Source of the DNA: Lampris incognitus
Taxonomy: Eukaryota > Chordata > Actinopteri > Lampriformes > Lampridae
Length of the DNA: 64,000 bases
NCBI RefSeq assembly: GCF_029633865.1
Contig: NC_079224.1
Span: 18,255,126-18,319,125 of the forward strand
Direction of reading: 5' to 3'
The notes beneath the pieces were generated by a model. The model was not told the origin of the DNA and ran no database searches. It saw only the letters and a program-made list of their open reading frames with translations. Of this stretch, positions 36,830-47,736 are shown piece by piece (position 1 is the first letter of the stretch; every line of letters begins with the position of its first letter). A program made the translations under genes and the position numbers.

Positions 36830-39600
36830 GTCTAGACTGAAATGAAGTTCCATTCTCTCTGGTGTTTCATACCGACCACTTTCTCTACTTTTTAGGGCTG
36901 ATATTCCAAACCCTTTAGATGTAATAGTTACCTGAGTAGTAGAGTTAAATCCTGCAGGAGATACACCCGACATCAATATACCACAGTGTGTCACATCCCC
37001 AAATTCCACTGGGACACAATCCAAACCTGTACAGCAATAACTCATAGTAGGTTCAGACCCATACAGAGATAAATCACAGTGAGTCACATCAGGATCCACT
37101 ACTAAGTACATTGTAATTGAATGCTGAGTGAAGCTCTGGTGAATTGTTTTAGTGTTAGAGTCAACCCTGATCACCGTTTGCTGAGATGCAGTGGTCACAA
37201 CCTTTACGCCCTGTGGTGTCCTCACAGTCATTTCATCCAGACCTGCATGAACCAGAGCATCTATGGTTTGTCTCCACACATGCACGTTAAGATGCTCTCC
37301 TTCTTTGGTACTCATATCCTTGTAAGCGCTTCGATATACTACATCACCTGTGGCACTACAAGTCACCATTACACCGTTGGGGTCAACATATACAGCTGAA
37401 CTTCCATTCTTGAACAGTACAGCTCCATGTAAAGACAGTCCGTCGTCTGTCACTACACATGCACGCTTCACATGCTCTGGTTGGAACACTAAGCTAGTAT
37501 TTGATCGTAATACCAAGATGATATCGTCAATGTCTACATGGTCTGTAGCACTTACCACTATACCACTGGTGTCATGTGCTACCAAAAGAGACAGAGTCAT
37601 ATGATCGCTTATTACAATGGTAGAATTTGAACCCAGTTGCAAAGTGCTGAACTGGCTTCCTTTGTGTAGCTCCACTTGAGAATTATCACCTAAGTGTAAG
37701 TCTAGTTTTTGCTCCAGTACTACATTAGCAGAAGATGTGACAGCCTTAATCCTTTCTATAGATCTTGGATATAGTTTCAACTCTTGACCTGTTATTACAT
37801 TTCCTTTATCATTTTGCATTATAGTTATCTGTAGCTTACTCTGTGGCTCATTGATAATCACAGTGTCCACAGCCGAGCCTCCAACTGCCACAGCAGTAGT
37901 GTGGGCAGATAGAATGAAAGTATTGGTAGCATTTGCAGCACCCTTATATATCCCTGCTCCATCCACTAGAATAATTGCAGGCATGTCTTGTCTTGGCTAC
38001 TAACATCTTTATATAATGTGTTATATCATTAGCTGGTGTTGTGAGAAGTCTGGGTACCTCAACGGCAGGTGCATTTACGTACAGTACCATTTCTTGGTGT
38101 GCCGGCCCTGTTTTTCTAAACACATAGGGGTTAACAACCTCACTTGTCTCAGTGCCAATATACCTGCGAGTAATACACTGAGTCAAGCAACTGCAGTTAG
38201 GTGCATTGAAGATGTTATCATTTGTAGCTCTGCTTGTAAGGAAAGAAGGACGTTTCACCTTGACATTAAGCCATTTGGAACACGTGCGTGATTCTCTCAT
38301 CCATCTGACAGGTCGTGAAATCATTTTAACTGTACGCTTTTACAGTCATAGCCTTAAGTTGAGGTTCTATAAGGGGGTCACCGTTTTCTGTGATTACAAA
38401 TACAAACCTCTTTCTATCAACCGCATCATTTTTAAATCTGACCATATTACCACAAGGGTCTGTTGCATTAGGTATAATTTGATTGTAAAACACACAGCCA
38501 ACATTGTTGGGCAACGCAGCCACATTTTGACTCAGAGACTCCATTAACTTGTGGAACAAACCTCGATTAGGGAACAAGCAATTTCTACGGGCCAATTGGT
38601 AACACAACTGCTGAGTCTCAATGTCACCAATGTATACCTCTTTCAGAAGCACAATGTGCTCCTTTTCAAATTCAGCAGGAGACGGGTCATGTTTTAACAC
38701 AACAGGCCACACTTCAACTGACCTTGCTACACATTCTTTACCATATTGATTATGCCATTCATTAATGACTGTGGATACAGGAAACCCAACTACCATATTT
38801 ACTGTCCGCAACCCTTTAGTAAAGAGTTCACAAACCCACTATTGACACGCTGCAAGTTAGCTACTTTTTCATAATAGGCCAACCACGTTCTAGACCCAAA
38901 AAAACTAGTCACTCCCAGTCTCCACGTCATTAGCGTTAAGAGGGAGTTTGTTAGTAACTAAACGTACCATGTGAGTTGCATATTCTCCTTGTGTTATGAG
39001 TGTCACTAACACATCCACAGAGACCATAGGTAACATTGCAGGGTTTAGACTATCAAACACCAGAGACAACATCTGCATTGAAGATCTTGTCAACCAGTAG
39101 TAGTCTGTAGGGCTATGATGTCCTTCAGCAACATTGCGGACATTCTGAGCAAAGAAAAACACATTGGCTGCTGTACCAGCCATGTTCATGATTGGGGTTG
39201 TTAGCCAACAGCTTCAGCCATCATGTCTTTCATGATAGATTCCAATTCAGGATTGGTCATCAGCTTCTCTAACTGAATGCGAGCTGTTTCTACAATAGCT
39301 CTCCATTTCTGTGCAAATGCTTTGACCAGAGCTGCTGGGATCTTGGTTATTGCTCAGTTGATGATATTTGTGGCGTTCAAGGTAGATTCCACTATCATCC
39401 TCAGAGACCCGTCCTCTCTTGTAAATCTCACGGGGCATTTGTCTTTGAATAAGAACTCACCATTCTGCTTCACTGAAAAGTTTTCTTGGTCATATAGTGA
39501 GCAGCTTGACACTGCCCTGCGCTTACGCTTACTGTGCTGTCCACATCCTGTTATGGATTTGTAGAAAGCACTGACATCTATTTCTGGGTTGACAATGTGA

Positions 39601-39830
39601 GGCTCTCTATTAGAACCAAATTTAAGTGTGCTCATGTCTACATTTATCTGTTCTTCATTGGCACCTAATTTAGGTATGCTCATGTCTATATCTTCTTCAT
39701 TGGACCCAGATTTAAGTGTGCTCATGTCTACGTTTATCTGTTCTTCATTGGCACCTAATTTAGGTATGCTCATGTCTATATCTTCTTCATTGGACCCAAA
39801 TTTAAGTGTGCTCATGTCTAAATTTATCTT
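39601..39830 (-). repeat. In-frame 90-bp tandem repeat within the pseudogene
   Basis: The 90-base unit starts at 39631, 39721 and, partially, 39811, encoding 30-residue units around DMSTLK.GSNEEDIDMSIPK. Being a multiple of three it keeps the frame. It lies upstream of the KRKRR site in an acidic, Ser/Glu-rich segment, probably a linker. Confidence 0.9.
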
Positions 39831-41243
39831 TGACATATCCACATTTTCAGGTGCAGGGACGTTCACCTCTTTAGGAGTGGAGATGTGTTCAGTTTCAACT
39901 TGAGAATTACCTTTGACAGCTGTGTTGACTTCAAGTAGTTCAGAACTGGAGGGTCTTGAGTGTTCTTGTGAAGATATAGAAGAATAGTCATCTGAGGCTG
40001 TTATGAAAGCTTCCTCTTCTAGGGTGTACACTGGTATATCTGGATAATCACCCTTTGAATCACCAAACCAATTTTGAGCATTTTGTCGAGACACAGCATT
40101 GACATCAGCTGGATTGAGTGCTGATTCCAACAGGAATGACCTTCTGACGTCAACTTCTCCTTTAATTTCAAGCGTGCGCAGAAAAATAGAAGTTTCCCTT
40201 CTAAGGTACGTCTCACCGCCTCTTTGTATATAGGCTGAATGGGGACCAGCAGCTGTGTACTTAGCCTCCATCTCTTTCCCAAGTAGAACATCCAATGGAT
40301 TCAGTCCTATAGCACCCACGTAAACAGTTTTTAGCCTTGCTGGAGTGTACTCAGGTCATAAAGGTGCACTTTGTCTATGAGGCAACATACAAGTTTCAGA
40401 CGGTATCACAAACATAGTATCTTCAGGGTGAGTTGTGTGAATTGCATCATGTACAGTCATTGTAGTTTTCTCATTACCAACAATCTTCTCAACTATAGAT
40501 CTTCGACTTGCAGCTATTGTCCTCCACTGCAACACTCCAATTGTAACAGCAGACCGTGTCGCGGCTGCTTTTCTCATGAAAATCAAATCTGAGTTAAACT
40601 GGGTGTATGGTGGGTACTTGTATATTGTATGTCCGTAGAAGAAGCTGGGTTCTACAAAAGACAGTTGGTTGACAAAGGACTGATCTGTACGCTTAGTTAA
40701 GGTTATCATGACCACCTTCATATCAGCACCAGATTGCAAGTCTGTATGTTGACCTTGTTGTAAAGGTTTGAATCTAATGTCTGCGTCGTGATACACTAAC
40801 TGCTCAGCTTGATCTGAGTACGCTGTAAAGGCAACAAAACGCAGGATGTCTGAGGCTGAAGCGTAAAAGTTGTTATCGCTGAACTCCTTATATGCATGCT
40901 GCAGATTGTCGTACAAGTGAGTCACTCTGGGATCTTTTACCGATGACATCCTCGCTCTAGCTTTAGCAAACACATCCATATCCAGTTCCATGACAACTTT
41001 ACTGTTTTCCACAGCACCTGTTTTCTTAAGGTATTCCATTGTCCCAGAGTCCAACACAAGTCTGTTCTTACTGACAAAGTTAGCTTGTTCCTTGACAGCA
41101 TTTATGTGAGGCATTAAGTTTTTAGCTCTTCCTGTCCAAGTAGTGAAGTACAGCATATCTTGACGTTTAGGCTGTCCTGTACATACTAGGGCTAGAACCA
41201 CAACCAGTTCTATTTTAAAGCTTGACACTGTATGTAGACCCAT

Positions 41244-41559
41244 TTTTACAATTAAATGTAGCTCAACCACAGGTACTGGTTGCTACAGGCGTCGTAGACG
41301 CTCTTTGCCACTGCTCCGCTGTTGTCGGCTGGATTCGCTGTTGTTTTCTTTTTTTTGTCTTCGTCGCCTTTTGTATGTATGTCTGTTGTTTACCGTCTTG
41401 TCTTTCCCCTCTCTGTCCCCGTTTTTTCGGTGATCCGTGCTAGCCGCCCTAACTAGCTAACTGGCTAACCATCACTTGGCTAACGTTAGCTTTACGTGAG
41501 CTCTGACCTCCTGGCTCTCCACGCCAGTTTGCGGATTTGACATCTGTCACAGTTACAAA
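41244..41559. other. 5' flank of the toxin-like pseudogene
   Basis: No TATA box that I would defend. Holds repeated GCTAAC/GTTAGC motifs around 41450-41490. Nothing else recognised. Confidence 0.35.
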
Positions 41560-41592
41560 AAAAAGTTCCGGATGACGCAACCGGAACTTTTT
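41560..41592. repeat. Perfect 12-bp inverted repeat
   Basis: AAAAAGTTCCGG and CCGGAACTTTTT around a 9-base loop. The adjoining block GGATGACGC...AATGGCGTTCTAACCAGCTGTT (41597-41632) recurs at 42135-42170, on the far side of the hAT element. Confidence 0.85.
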
Positions 41593-41649
41593 CGTTCCGG
41601 ATGACGCGACAATGGCGTTCTAACCAGCTGTTCGGTAGCGTTCGGTATA

Positions 41650-42074
41650 CAGGGGTCCCCAATAGGCAGCCCGCGGGCCACGTCCGGCCCGTGACGGGTT
41701 GATTTATGGTCCGCGAGAATTTTTGGAGAAATGCCAGAAGGAAGAATTTTTTTTTTATTTCCCTACCAAAAAAAAAAAAACCTTTAAATTTTTTTTGGAA
41801 ATAAAAAATTGTTTCTTCCTTCTGGTATTTCTACACATTTTGTTTGGGAACACTATTCCAAACATAATTTCAGCAATCAATCCAACAAGAAATGCTACCT
41901 TGTAACTATCAATTCCACCCCGCATTTCCCCTTGTCGGCTAGTCCAGCCCCCCTCACTTGCGTATCGACACCAAAACAAACTAACGAACAACATGCTGCT
42001 GGAGGTTGAGTGGCCCGTGGTTTTAAAAGTGGCCCTAAAAGTGGCCCGCTATGAAAAGTAATTGGAGACCCCTG
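41650..42074. mobile_element. Non-autonomous hAT-like element
   Basis: Ends CAGGGGTCCCCAAT and ATTGGAGACCCCTG are near-perfect 14-bp inverted repeats; internal GGCCCG/CGGGCC blocks also occur near both ends. No clean 8-bp target duplication (TCGGTATA versus GGTTAGAA), so the flanks have changed or a terminus is shifted. No coding capacity. Confidence 0.75.
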
Positions 42075-42529
42075 GGTTAGAATTTTCAGTGGAGTGTCAC
42101 AATAAATTTGTTCCGGCCGGGGAAAAAGTTTCGGATGACGCAAAAATGGCGTTCTAACCAGCTGTTGGAACTTTACTGATTTGCACTCCTGCGCTCGCGC
42201 TAATAACCATTCCAGGCCTATCACAGGACACTGGAATGAGTAAAGACGTTAGAAATACATTAAAAATACGGTATTTTCTAAATATTTTGGATGATCTACT
42301 CCATGTTATGTTATAGCCTGTAATAAGGGTCATAGCGCTCTTGCAAAACCAATGGATGCACATAATTCCGCCATTAATGAAGTTGGAATAGGCTACCCAT
42401 CGCCTATTGCTAGCAGTCTACGTTACATAGTATTGTATATACTTACACACACCATGCTTCAAAACGCAAAAATGAATGGTGAGTCCGAGTGAAACATCAT
42501 CTCAAGACGTCTCTTATAATTGTAGGCCT

Positions 42530-42745
42530 TGTGGTGACCCACATCTATATATCGAGAGACATTCACCTAAGAGGACGGTGTACCTTTAAGGGAAGAGGCG
42601 AGGGGTCAGATAATGCACTTCCGCTTCCGGTTCACAGTCAGTTCAGTGTCGTTGTCGAACGTATGACATGCAAAGTTGGAGCTAGTAAACTACCTCGACT
42701 ACGTCTACTCTCACGTCTCCTGTCTCGTTGTTTTCTAACTCCACA
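42530..42745 (+). repeat. Left LTR
   Basis: TGTGGTGACCC...CTCCACA, 216 bp. Holds the promoter region of the element; the downstream ACCTTTAAGGG stretch is TATA-poor. One base differs from the right LTR. Confidence 0.95.
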
Positions 42746-42782
42746 TTGGTGACCCCGACGTGATCGAACTACTAATACGAGT

Positions 42783-43534
42783 ATGTCTGACAACGACGAC
42801 GCCGGTGCTAACAACATGGCTATTGCTAACGCTAGCATTTACACCGCTACTGTGAAGCTACCCGCTTTTGGCAGCATAATCCACGGCCGTGGTTTCAACA
42901 TGTGGAAGCCCAGTTCCAGCTGAGAGGGATAACGCAGGATGCAACGCAGTACTTCTACGTAGTGGCGGCGTTAGACGCATCGACAACGGCGCGAGCAATG
43001 ACGCTGTTGGAAGCTCCGCCAGCTGCTGGCAAGTACGATGCTATAAAGACATTCCTCCTGAAACTATTTGAACTGTCGGAGCTGGAGAAGGCAGACCGTT
43101 TACTGTCCCCGAATGGCCTCGGCGACGGCAAACCGTCTGAGTTAATGGAAAAAATGCTGTCTGTGCTGGGATCGGCTGATCCGGCCTTTCTTTTCACACA
43201 CATTTTTCTGAGGCAGCTCCCCGCACCTGTACGCACAGCACTGGCCAGTTCTCCTCTCGCCGCCTCCTCCAAGGACTACCGTTCTCTGGCTGCTGAAGCA
43301 GACAGGGTTTTCCTGGCCAACCGGCAACAGTTTGTGCATGCCCTGCTACCCCACCAGACCGCCCCACCACCACCTGTGTACGACTATATGGACACCGCGG
43401 CTGCGGTGACAGCCCGCCGCCAACCTGACGACGGGCTCTGTTATTACCATGCCAGGTTTGGGGCAAAAGCAAAACGGTGTCGCAAACCCTGCAGTTACAG
43501 GGTTCAGGGAAACGCCAAGGCCGGCGCTCGTTAA
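42783..43534 (+). pseudogene. gag: gag of the LTR element, frameshifted
   Basis: From ATG 42783 a frame runs MSDNDDAGAN...KLPAFG, then loses register near 42895. The gag frame continues from EAQFQLRGI (42902) to 43534 with DAT.YFYVVAALD, capsid-like helices and a C-terminal CYYHARFGAKAKRCRKPC cluster, the gag end typical of fish gypsy elements. The frameshift near the start would prevent a full product. Confidence 0.8.
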
Positions 43535-44230
43535 CGGCTATGGGCGCCGGCCGTGACTGCAAGCTGTTGTTCATCAGAGACTCCTTGTCGGGCCGACGGC
43601 TGCTGGTTGACTCTGGCGCTCAACGCAGCATACTACCAGCACAAGCTGTGGACACGATGACCGACAGTCACAGCCCCCAGATGGACGCCGCCAACGGCAC
43701 GTCCAAGACCGCGCTGGCCAACGCTGCGCTGCTAGCTCACCCGTCGCCTGCCACCCCCATAGCCCTTACAACGGATGCCTCCGACTACGCCGTGGGGGCC
43801 GTGTGTGAGCAGTGGGTGGAGGGGGGCTGGCAGCCGTTGGCGTTCTTCAGTAAAGAACTCCGTGAGAGAGAGCGCAAATACAGCACCTTTGATAGGGAAC
43901 TACTGGGTCTCTTCCTCGCAACCAGACACTTTAGGTACCTATTGGAGGGCCGACAGTTCACCGCTTTCGTGGACCACAAACCGCTGACGTTCTGTATGGC
44001 CAAAACCTCAGAACCGTGGTCTGGGCGTCAGCAGCGCCATCTCGCGGCGGTTTCCGAGTTTACCACGGACATACAACACGTGTCGGGCAAGGATAACTTC
44101 GTCGCCGACTGCCTTTCACGGGCAGTTGTTAACGCCGTTCACTTGGGACTCGACTACGCCGCTATGGCAGCGGACCAAGCCAAGGACGCGACCGTTCAAG
44201 ACTACCGGTCGACCCCTACAGCTGGAGGAA
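43535..44230 (+). pseudogene. pol: pol N-terminal part: protease start fused to RNase H
   Basis: VDSGAQRSILPA (43608-43643) is the aspartic protease active-site region. Shortly after QMDAANGT the frame jumps, near 43705, to SKTALANAALLAHP and the RNase H part TTDASDYAVGAV, RKYSTFDRELLG and FVDHKPLTF. The complete reverse transcriptase including its catalytic Asp motif is absent, in frame. The frame is lost near 44208 before the integrase. Confidence 0.88.
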
Positions 44231-45487
44231 GTGACGTTCGATGCGGCCAACACCACCCTCCTCTGTGACATCTCCACCGGTCAACCGCGCCCCCTGGTGC
44301 CTACTTCCTGGCGGCGCCGAGTTTTCGACACCGTCCATGGCCTTTCCCACCCGGGAGTGAAGGCCTCGACCAAGCTGGTGAGCGTCAAGTTCGTTTGGCC
44401 TGGGCTCCGTAAGGATGTTAGAGCCTGGGCCGGCTCGTGTGTGGCGTGCCAACGCGCCAAGGTGCACCGCCATACCAAGGCCCCTTTGCCGCCGTTTGTG
44501 GTTCCAGAGAGGCGGTTTGACCACGTCAATGTTGACCTGGTGGGTCCCCTGCCCCCCTCCCGTGGTTATACTTTCCTCCTCACTATTGTGGACAGGGCCA
44601 CCAGGTGGCCAGAGGCTATTCCCTTGTCCTCCACGACGGCAGCAGAGGTAGCGCGGGCGTTCATCGGCTGCTGGGTGGCCCGTTTCGGCACGCCTGGTGA
44701 CATCACGAGCGACCGGGGCTCCCAGTTTACCTCGGAGCTCTGGACGGCGGTCGCTGAGCACCTGGGGATGAAGATCCACCGCACTACGGCGTACAACCCG
44801 CAGAGCAACGGACTTTGTGAGCGGTTCCATCGGGACATGAAAGCCGCTCTGCGGGCAAGCCTCACTGGCTGCGACTGGATGGACCGGCTCCCGTGGGTCA
44901 TGCTCGGCCTGCGTTCGGCCCCGAAGGAAGACCTCCAGACCTCCTCCGCTGAGCTGGTGTATGGCCAGCCCCTGCGGGTTCCGGGGGAGTTTCTTCCGGA
45001 TGCTACGGCTCCCTGGTCGGCCGCCTCTCACCTCAGTGCGTCCCGGAGCGCTGCCGGTGCCTTCGCTCCCGTTCCGATGTCTCAACACTGCCTCCCCCGG
45101 TCCTACGTCCCCAAGGATCTGCCATCGGCGAGGTACGTCTTCATTAGGCACGACAGCCATCGGTCCCCGCTGCAGCCCCCATACGACGGGCCCTTCCGCG
45201 TCCTGGAGGCGGGGGATAAGAACTTTGTGGTGGACATGGGGGGCAGGCCGGAGCGGGTCGCTATAGACCGTCTCAAGCCCGCTCACTTGGACATTGGGGA
45301 GCCAATGCAATTGGCCCTACCCCCGCGGCGGGGGCGCCCTCCTAGGTCGGCCCCGGCACCTGCCTCTGTTCCTGCTTCGGCCCCGCCTATGGCCCGGGTT
45401 TCGGCCCCATCTGTTTCCCCTCCTGTGAAGCGCAGCCGTTATGGCCGCAGGGTCCTCCCCCCGACTCGTCACCTGTTTTCCCCGTGA
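44208..45487 (+). CDS. pol: Integrase part of pol, intact frame
   Basis: Open to the TGA after 45484. N-terminal zinc-binding HHCC (HGLSHPGVK ... CVACQRAK), catalytic DDE core: Asp in NVDLVGPLP, Asp in TSDRGSQF, Glu in NGLCERFHRD. C-terminal region with a basic, Pro-rich tail. The open frame extends upstream to 44126, but homology begins near 44208. It would need readthrough or a frameshift for expression as part of pol. Confidence 0.9.
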
Positions 45488-45596
45488 CTTTGCACTATGT
45501 CATTGACTGTTCTGTTGTAGAGTCTATTTTTATGTTCATGACTTGCACTTTTGCTGTTTTGCATTGTTTTGTTTAGGTGAATTCTGGGGGGGCCTG

Positions 45597-45812
45597 TGTG
45601 GTGACCCACATCTATATATCGAGAGACATTCACCTAAGAGGACGGTGTACCTTTAAGGGAAGAGGCGAGGGGTCAGATAATGCACTTCCGCTTCCAGTTC
45701 ACAGTCAGTTCAGTGTCGTTGTCGAACGTATGACATGCAAAGTTGGAGCTAGTAAACTACCTCGACTACGTCTACTCTCACGTCTCCTGTCTCGTTGTTT
45801 TCTAACTCCACA
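45597..45812 (+). repeat. Right LTR
   Basis: 216 bp, one base different from the left LTR, followed by the GCCT target duplication. Confidence 0.95.
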
Positions 45813-46117
45813 GCCTACTTAATTAATGTGTAGCAGTAGCATACCTACCTGCAGATTAAACAGTCCATCATCGGAGGCAGCTAAAACTTTGCGGGGATTC
45901 TCATAAACCACTTCTTAAAATGGGCTTTAAACACGAGGTCCTCACATAACACTTCTTTATTTGTTTTATTTTGCTTATTGTCTTGTCCTTTCTTTCTTTC
46001 TTTCTCTTTCTTTTTATCCATTTTTATTTGTTATATATATCTGTTGTTTTGTTTTTCCTGTTTCAGCAAATGTTGTTTTGCTTTCATAAAAGAATTATGT
46101 CAACAAAGTTTATATTG

Positions 46118-46450
46118 TTCTCATTATTATTATTATTAGTAGTAGTAGTAACATTAGTAACAGCAGTAGCAGTAGTAGTAGTAGCAGCAGCAGTAGTAGT
46201 ACTAGCAGTAGTAGCAGCAATAGTAATAGCAGTAGTAGTAGTAGTAGCAGTAGTACCAGTAGTAGCAGCAGTAGTAGTACTAGCAGTAGTAGCAGCAATA
46301 GTAATAGCAGTAGTAGTAGCAGTAGTACCAGTAGTAGCAGTCGTAGTAGTAGTAGTAGTAGTAGTAGTAATAGTAGTAGTAGTGGCAGTAGTAGTGGTAG
46401 TAGCAGTAGTAGTAGTAATAATAATAGTAGTAGTAGTAGTAGTAGTAGTT
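46118..46450. repeat. AGT/AGC trinucleotide array with higher-order repeat
   Basis: Trinucleotide array of AGT with AGC, AAT and ACC variants. A block containing ACTAGCAGTAGTAGCAGCAA through AGTACCAGTAGTAGCAG occurs twice (about 46200-46270 and 46279-46340), so interrupted units were duplicated as a longer module. Confidence 0.93.
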
Positions 46451-46523
46451 GTGTAATCCTGAGGTTGTCCAGTGGCTTATCTGTCCATTCACCTTAAGAA
46501 TAGAAAAGTAATAGAAATGGGTG

Positions 46524-46674
46524 ACAGTGACTCAGAGGTAGAGCAGGTCGTCAGGAGGGTTGTCGGTTCGATTCTCGGCTCCTCCTTGCAAAAATGTTGA
46601 GGTGTCCTTGAGCAAGACACCGAACCCCTGACTGCTCCCAATGAACTGGTTGTCGCCTTGCATGGCTGACACCG

Positions 46675-46751
<77 letters not shown>

Positions 46752-46870
46752 CGCGTGTGTGTGTGTGCGCGTGACGTACGTGTGTGTGACATTCATTGAT
46801 TGTAAAGTGCTTTGAGTGGCTGTTGCAGCTAGAGAAGCGCTATGTAAAGTGCAGTCCAATTACAAATGGA
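46524..46870 (+). mobile_element. tRNA-derived SINE, family 4, with internal GT expansion
   Basis: Head GTGACTCAGAGGTAGAGCAG (A box) and GGTTCGATTCTCGGC (B box); body GTGTCCTTGAGCAAGACACC; then a (GT)n array (46676-46768) and the tail TTGTAAAGTGCTTTGAGTGG with GAAGCGCTATGTAAAGTGC. The GT run of this common fish SINE is enlarged here. Confidence 0.85.
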
Positions 46871-47666
46871 GAAAGATAGACAGGCACTACCTCAGATGGG
46901 ACATGGCATATCTAAATGGGAATAACTGAATAATAATAATAATAATAATAATAATTATTATTATTATTATCATAATAATAGCGGTAATTGGAAGATGAGA
47001 TAAAGCGGAGGGCTGTTAGAAGTTATTGCTGCCGTAGAGGGGTGCAGGGGTGAGGGAGGGAGATTACGTTTCTCCTTTAACAAACGGAGTGGATGAAGCC
47101 CCCCCCCCACACACACACGCACACACTCACACATATTTTCCTCCTTTTCGTGTCCTTCACCCCTCACCGACTTTAAACGCTACTGACAATCATTGCCGTT
47201 TCATCGTCTCTCCCGAGATAACGTGAAAACTGTGCAGGGCTGAAAGATTCAGCACCTGGCAGCTCCACGTGAGGTTCCCTCCAGAGAGAGAGGGAGAGAT
47301 GGGCTTGACCAAAACAGCAGGTGAGCGACGGTGTTCCATCTGGACCTTCTGACCTCCTCAAACTGACCTTTTTTTGAAACCGAAAAATAAGAATGGCAAG
47401 CGACGGAAGGTTTTGCTTGTCTCGAGGGAGGACGGTGGAGCAGAGCGTGAGCGAGTTAAAAGGCAGGCTTTGTCAGGTGAGCTGGCTGGCGCTGCTCTCA
47501 GCAACAGGTGCAGCAGAACCAGCGGTGCTGTGCACGGTATCCACCACCGTCTCCATGGGGTTCTCTCATTTCATCTCCATGTATCTATTTTTTTTATTGT
47601 TCTTTTAAATTTATTTACTCAGGGTAGAGGAGATGAACTGTCATTTTTCACCAATGACATGCGCGT

Positions 47667-47736
<70 letters not shown>

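Larger units (their letters stand above)
36088..41243 (-). pseudogene. Degraded TcdA/TcdB-like secreted glycosyltransferase-toxin homologue
   Basis: About 4.6 kb of minus-strand coding sequence without visible introns. Start chosen at ATG 41241-41243 (AAAAATGG context), followed by a signal-peptide-like hydrophobic run (IELVVVLALVC). Residues 131-135 SDILR and 153-155 DAD (40779-40787) match the donor/metal-binding pattern of GT44 toxin glycosyltransferases; the Gly pair usual before DxD is absent. Then come a 30-residue repeat (39601-39830), a basic KRKRR site (39516-39530) and a beta-rich, N-glycosylation-rich C-terminal part (37984 to 36088). Breaks: TGA at 40356 and 39354 in an otherwise continuous frame; frame changes near 39200, 38905, 38815, 38328 and 37975; and the hAT insertion at 36270-36829. 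Several frame changes are at or near homopolymers (e.g. seven A before 38905), so assembly error could explain some. TcdA/TcdB-type annotation of fish proteins is known to me; assignment beyond the N-terminal domain is uncertain. Confidence 0.6.
42530..45812 (+). mobile_element. Ty3/gypsy-type LTR retrotransposon lacking reverse transcriptase
   Basis: Two 216-bp LTRs (42530-42745 and 45597-45812), TG...CA ends, differing only at 42629/45696 (G/A). 4-bp target duplication GCCT at 42526-42529 and 45813-45816. A primer-binding-like TGGTGACCCCGACGTG directly follows the left LTR; a G-rich polypurine-like tract precedes the right LTR. Inside are gag with zinc-knuckle-like end, a protease start, RNase H and integrase, but the reverse transcriptase is missing and frameshifts occur. 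Young by LTR identity, non-autonomous by content. Confidence 0.95.

Noticed and set aside
39204..40358. Selenocysteine recoding of the two TGA codons in the toxin-like gene
   Set aside because: No selenoprotein relationship, and frameshifts plus an inserted transposon make simple decay or sequencing error far more likely.
36088..41243. A multi-gene phage-like or viral cluster on the minus strand
   Set aside because: Consecutive frames abut or overlap within a few bases and do not each have starts; they read as one broken gene.
44216..45310. 364-codon open frame on the minus strand
   Set aside because: Shadow of the G/C-rich integrase frame on the plus strand; no recognisable domain.
45971..46456. 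161-codon Val/Ala-rich plus-strand frame
   Set aside because: Second half is the AGT/AGC trinucleotide array; low complexity.
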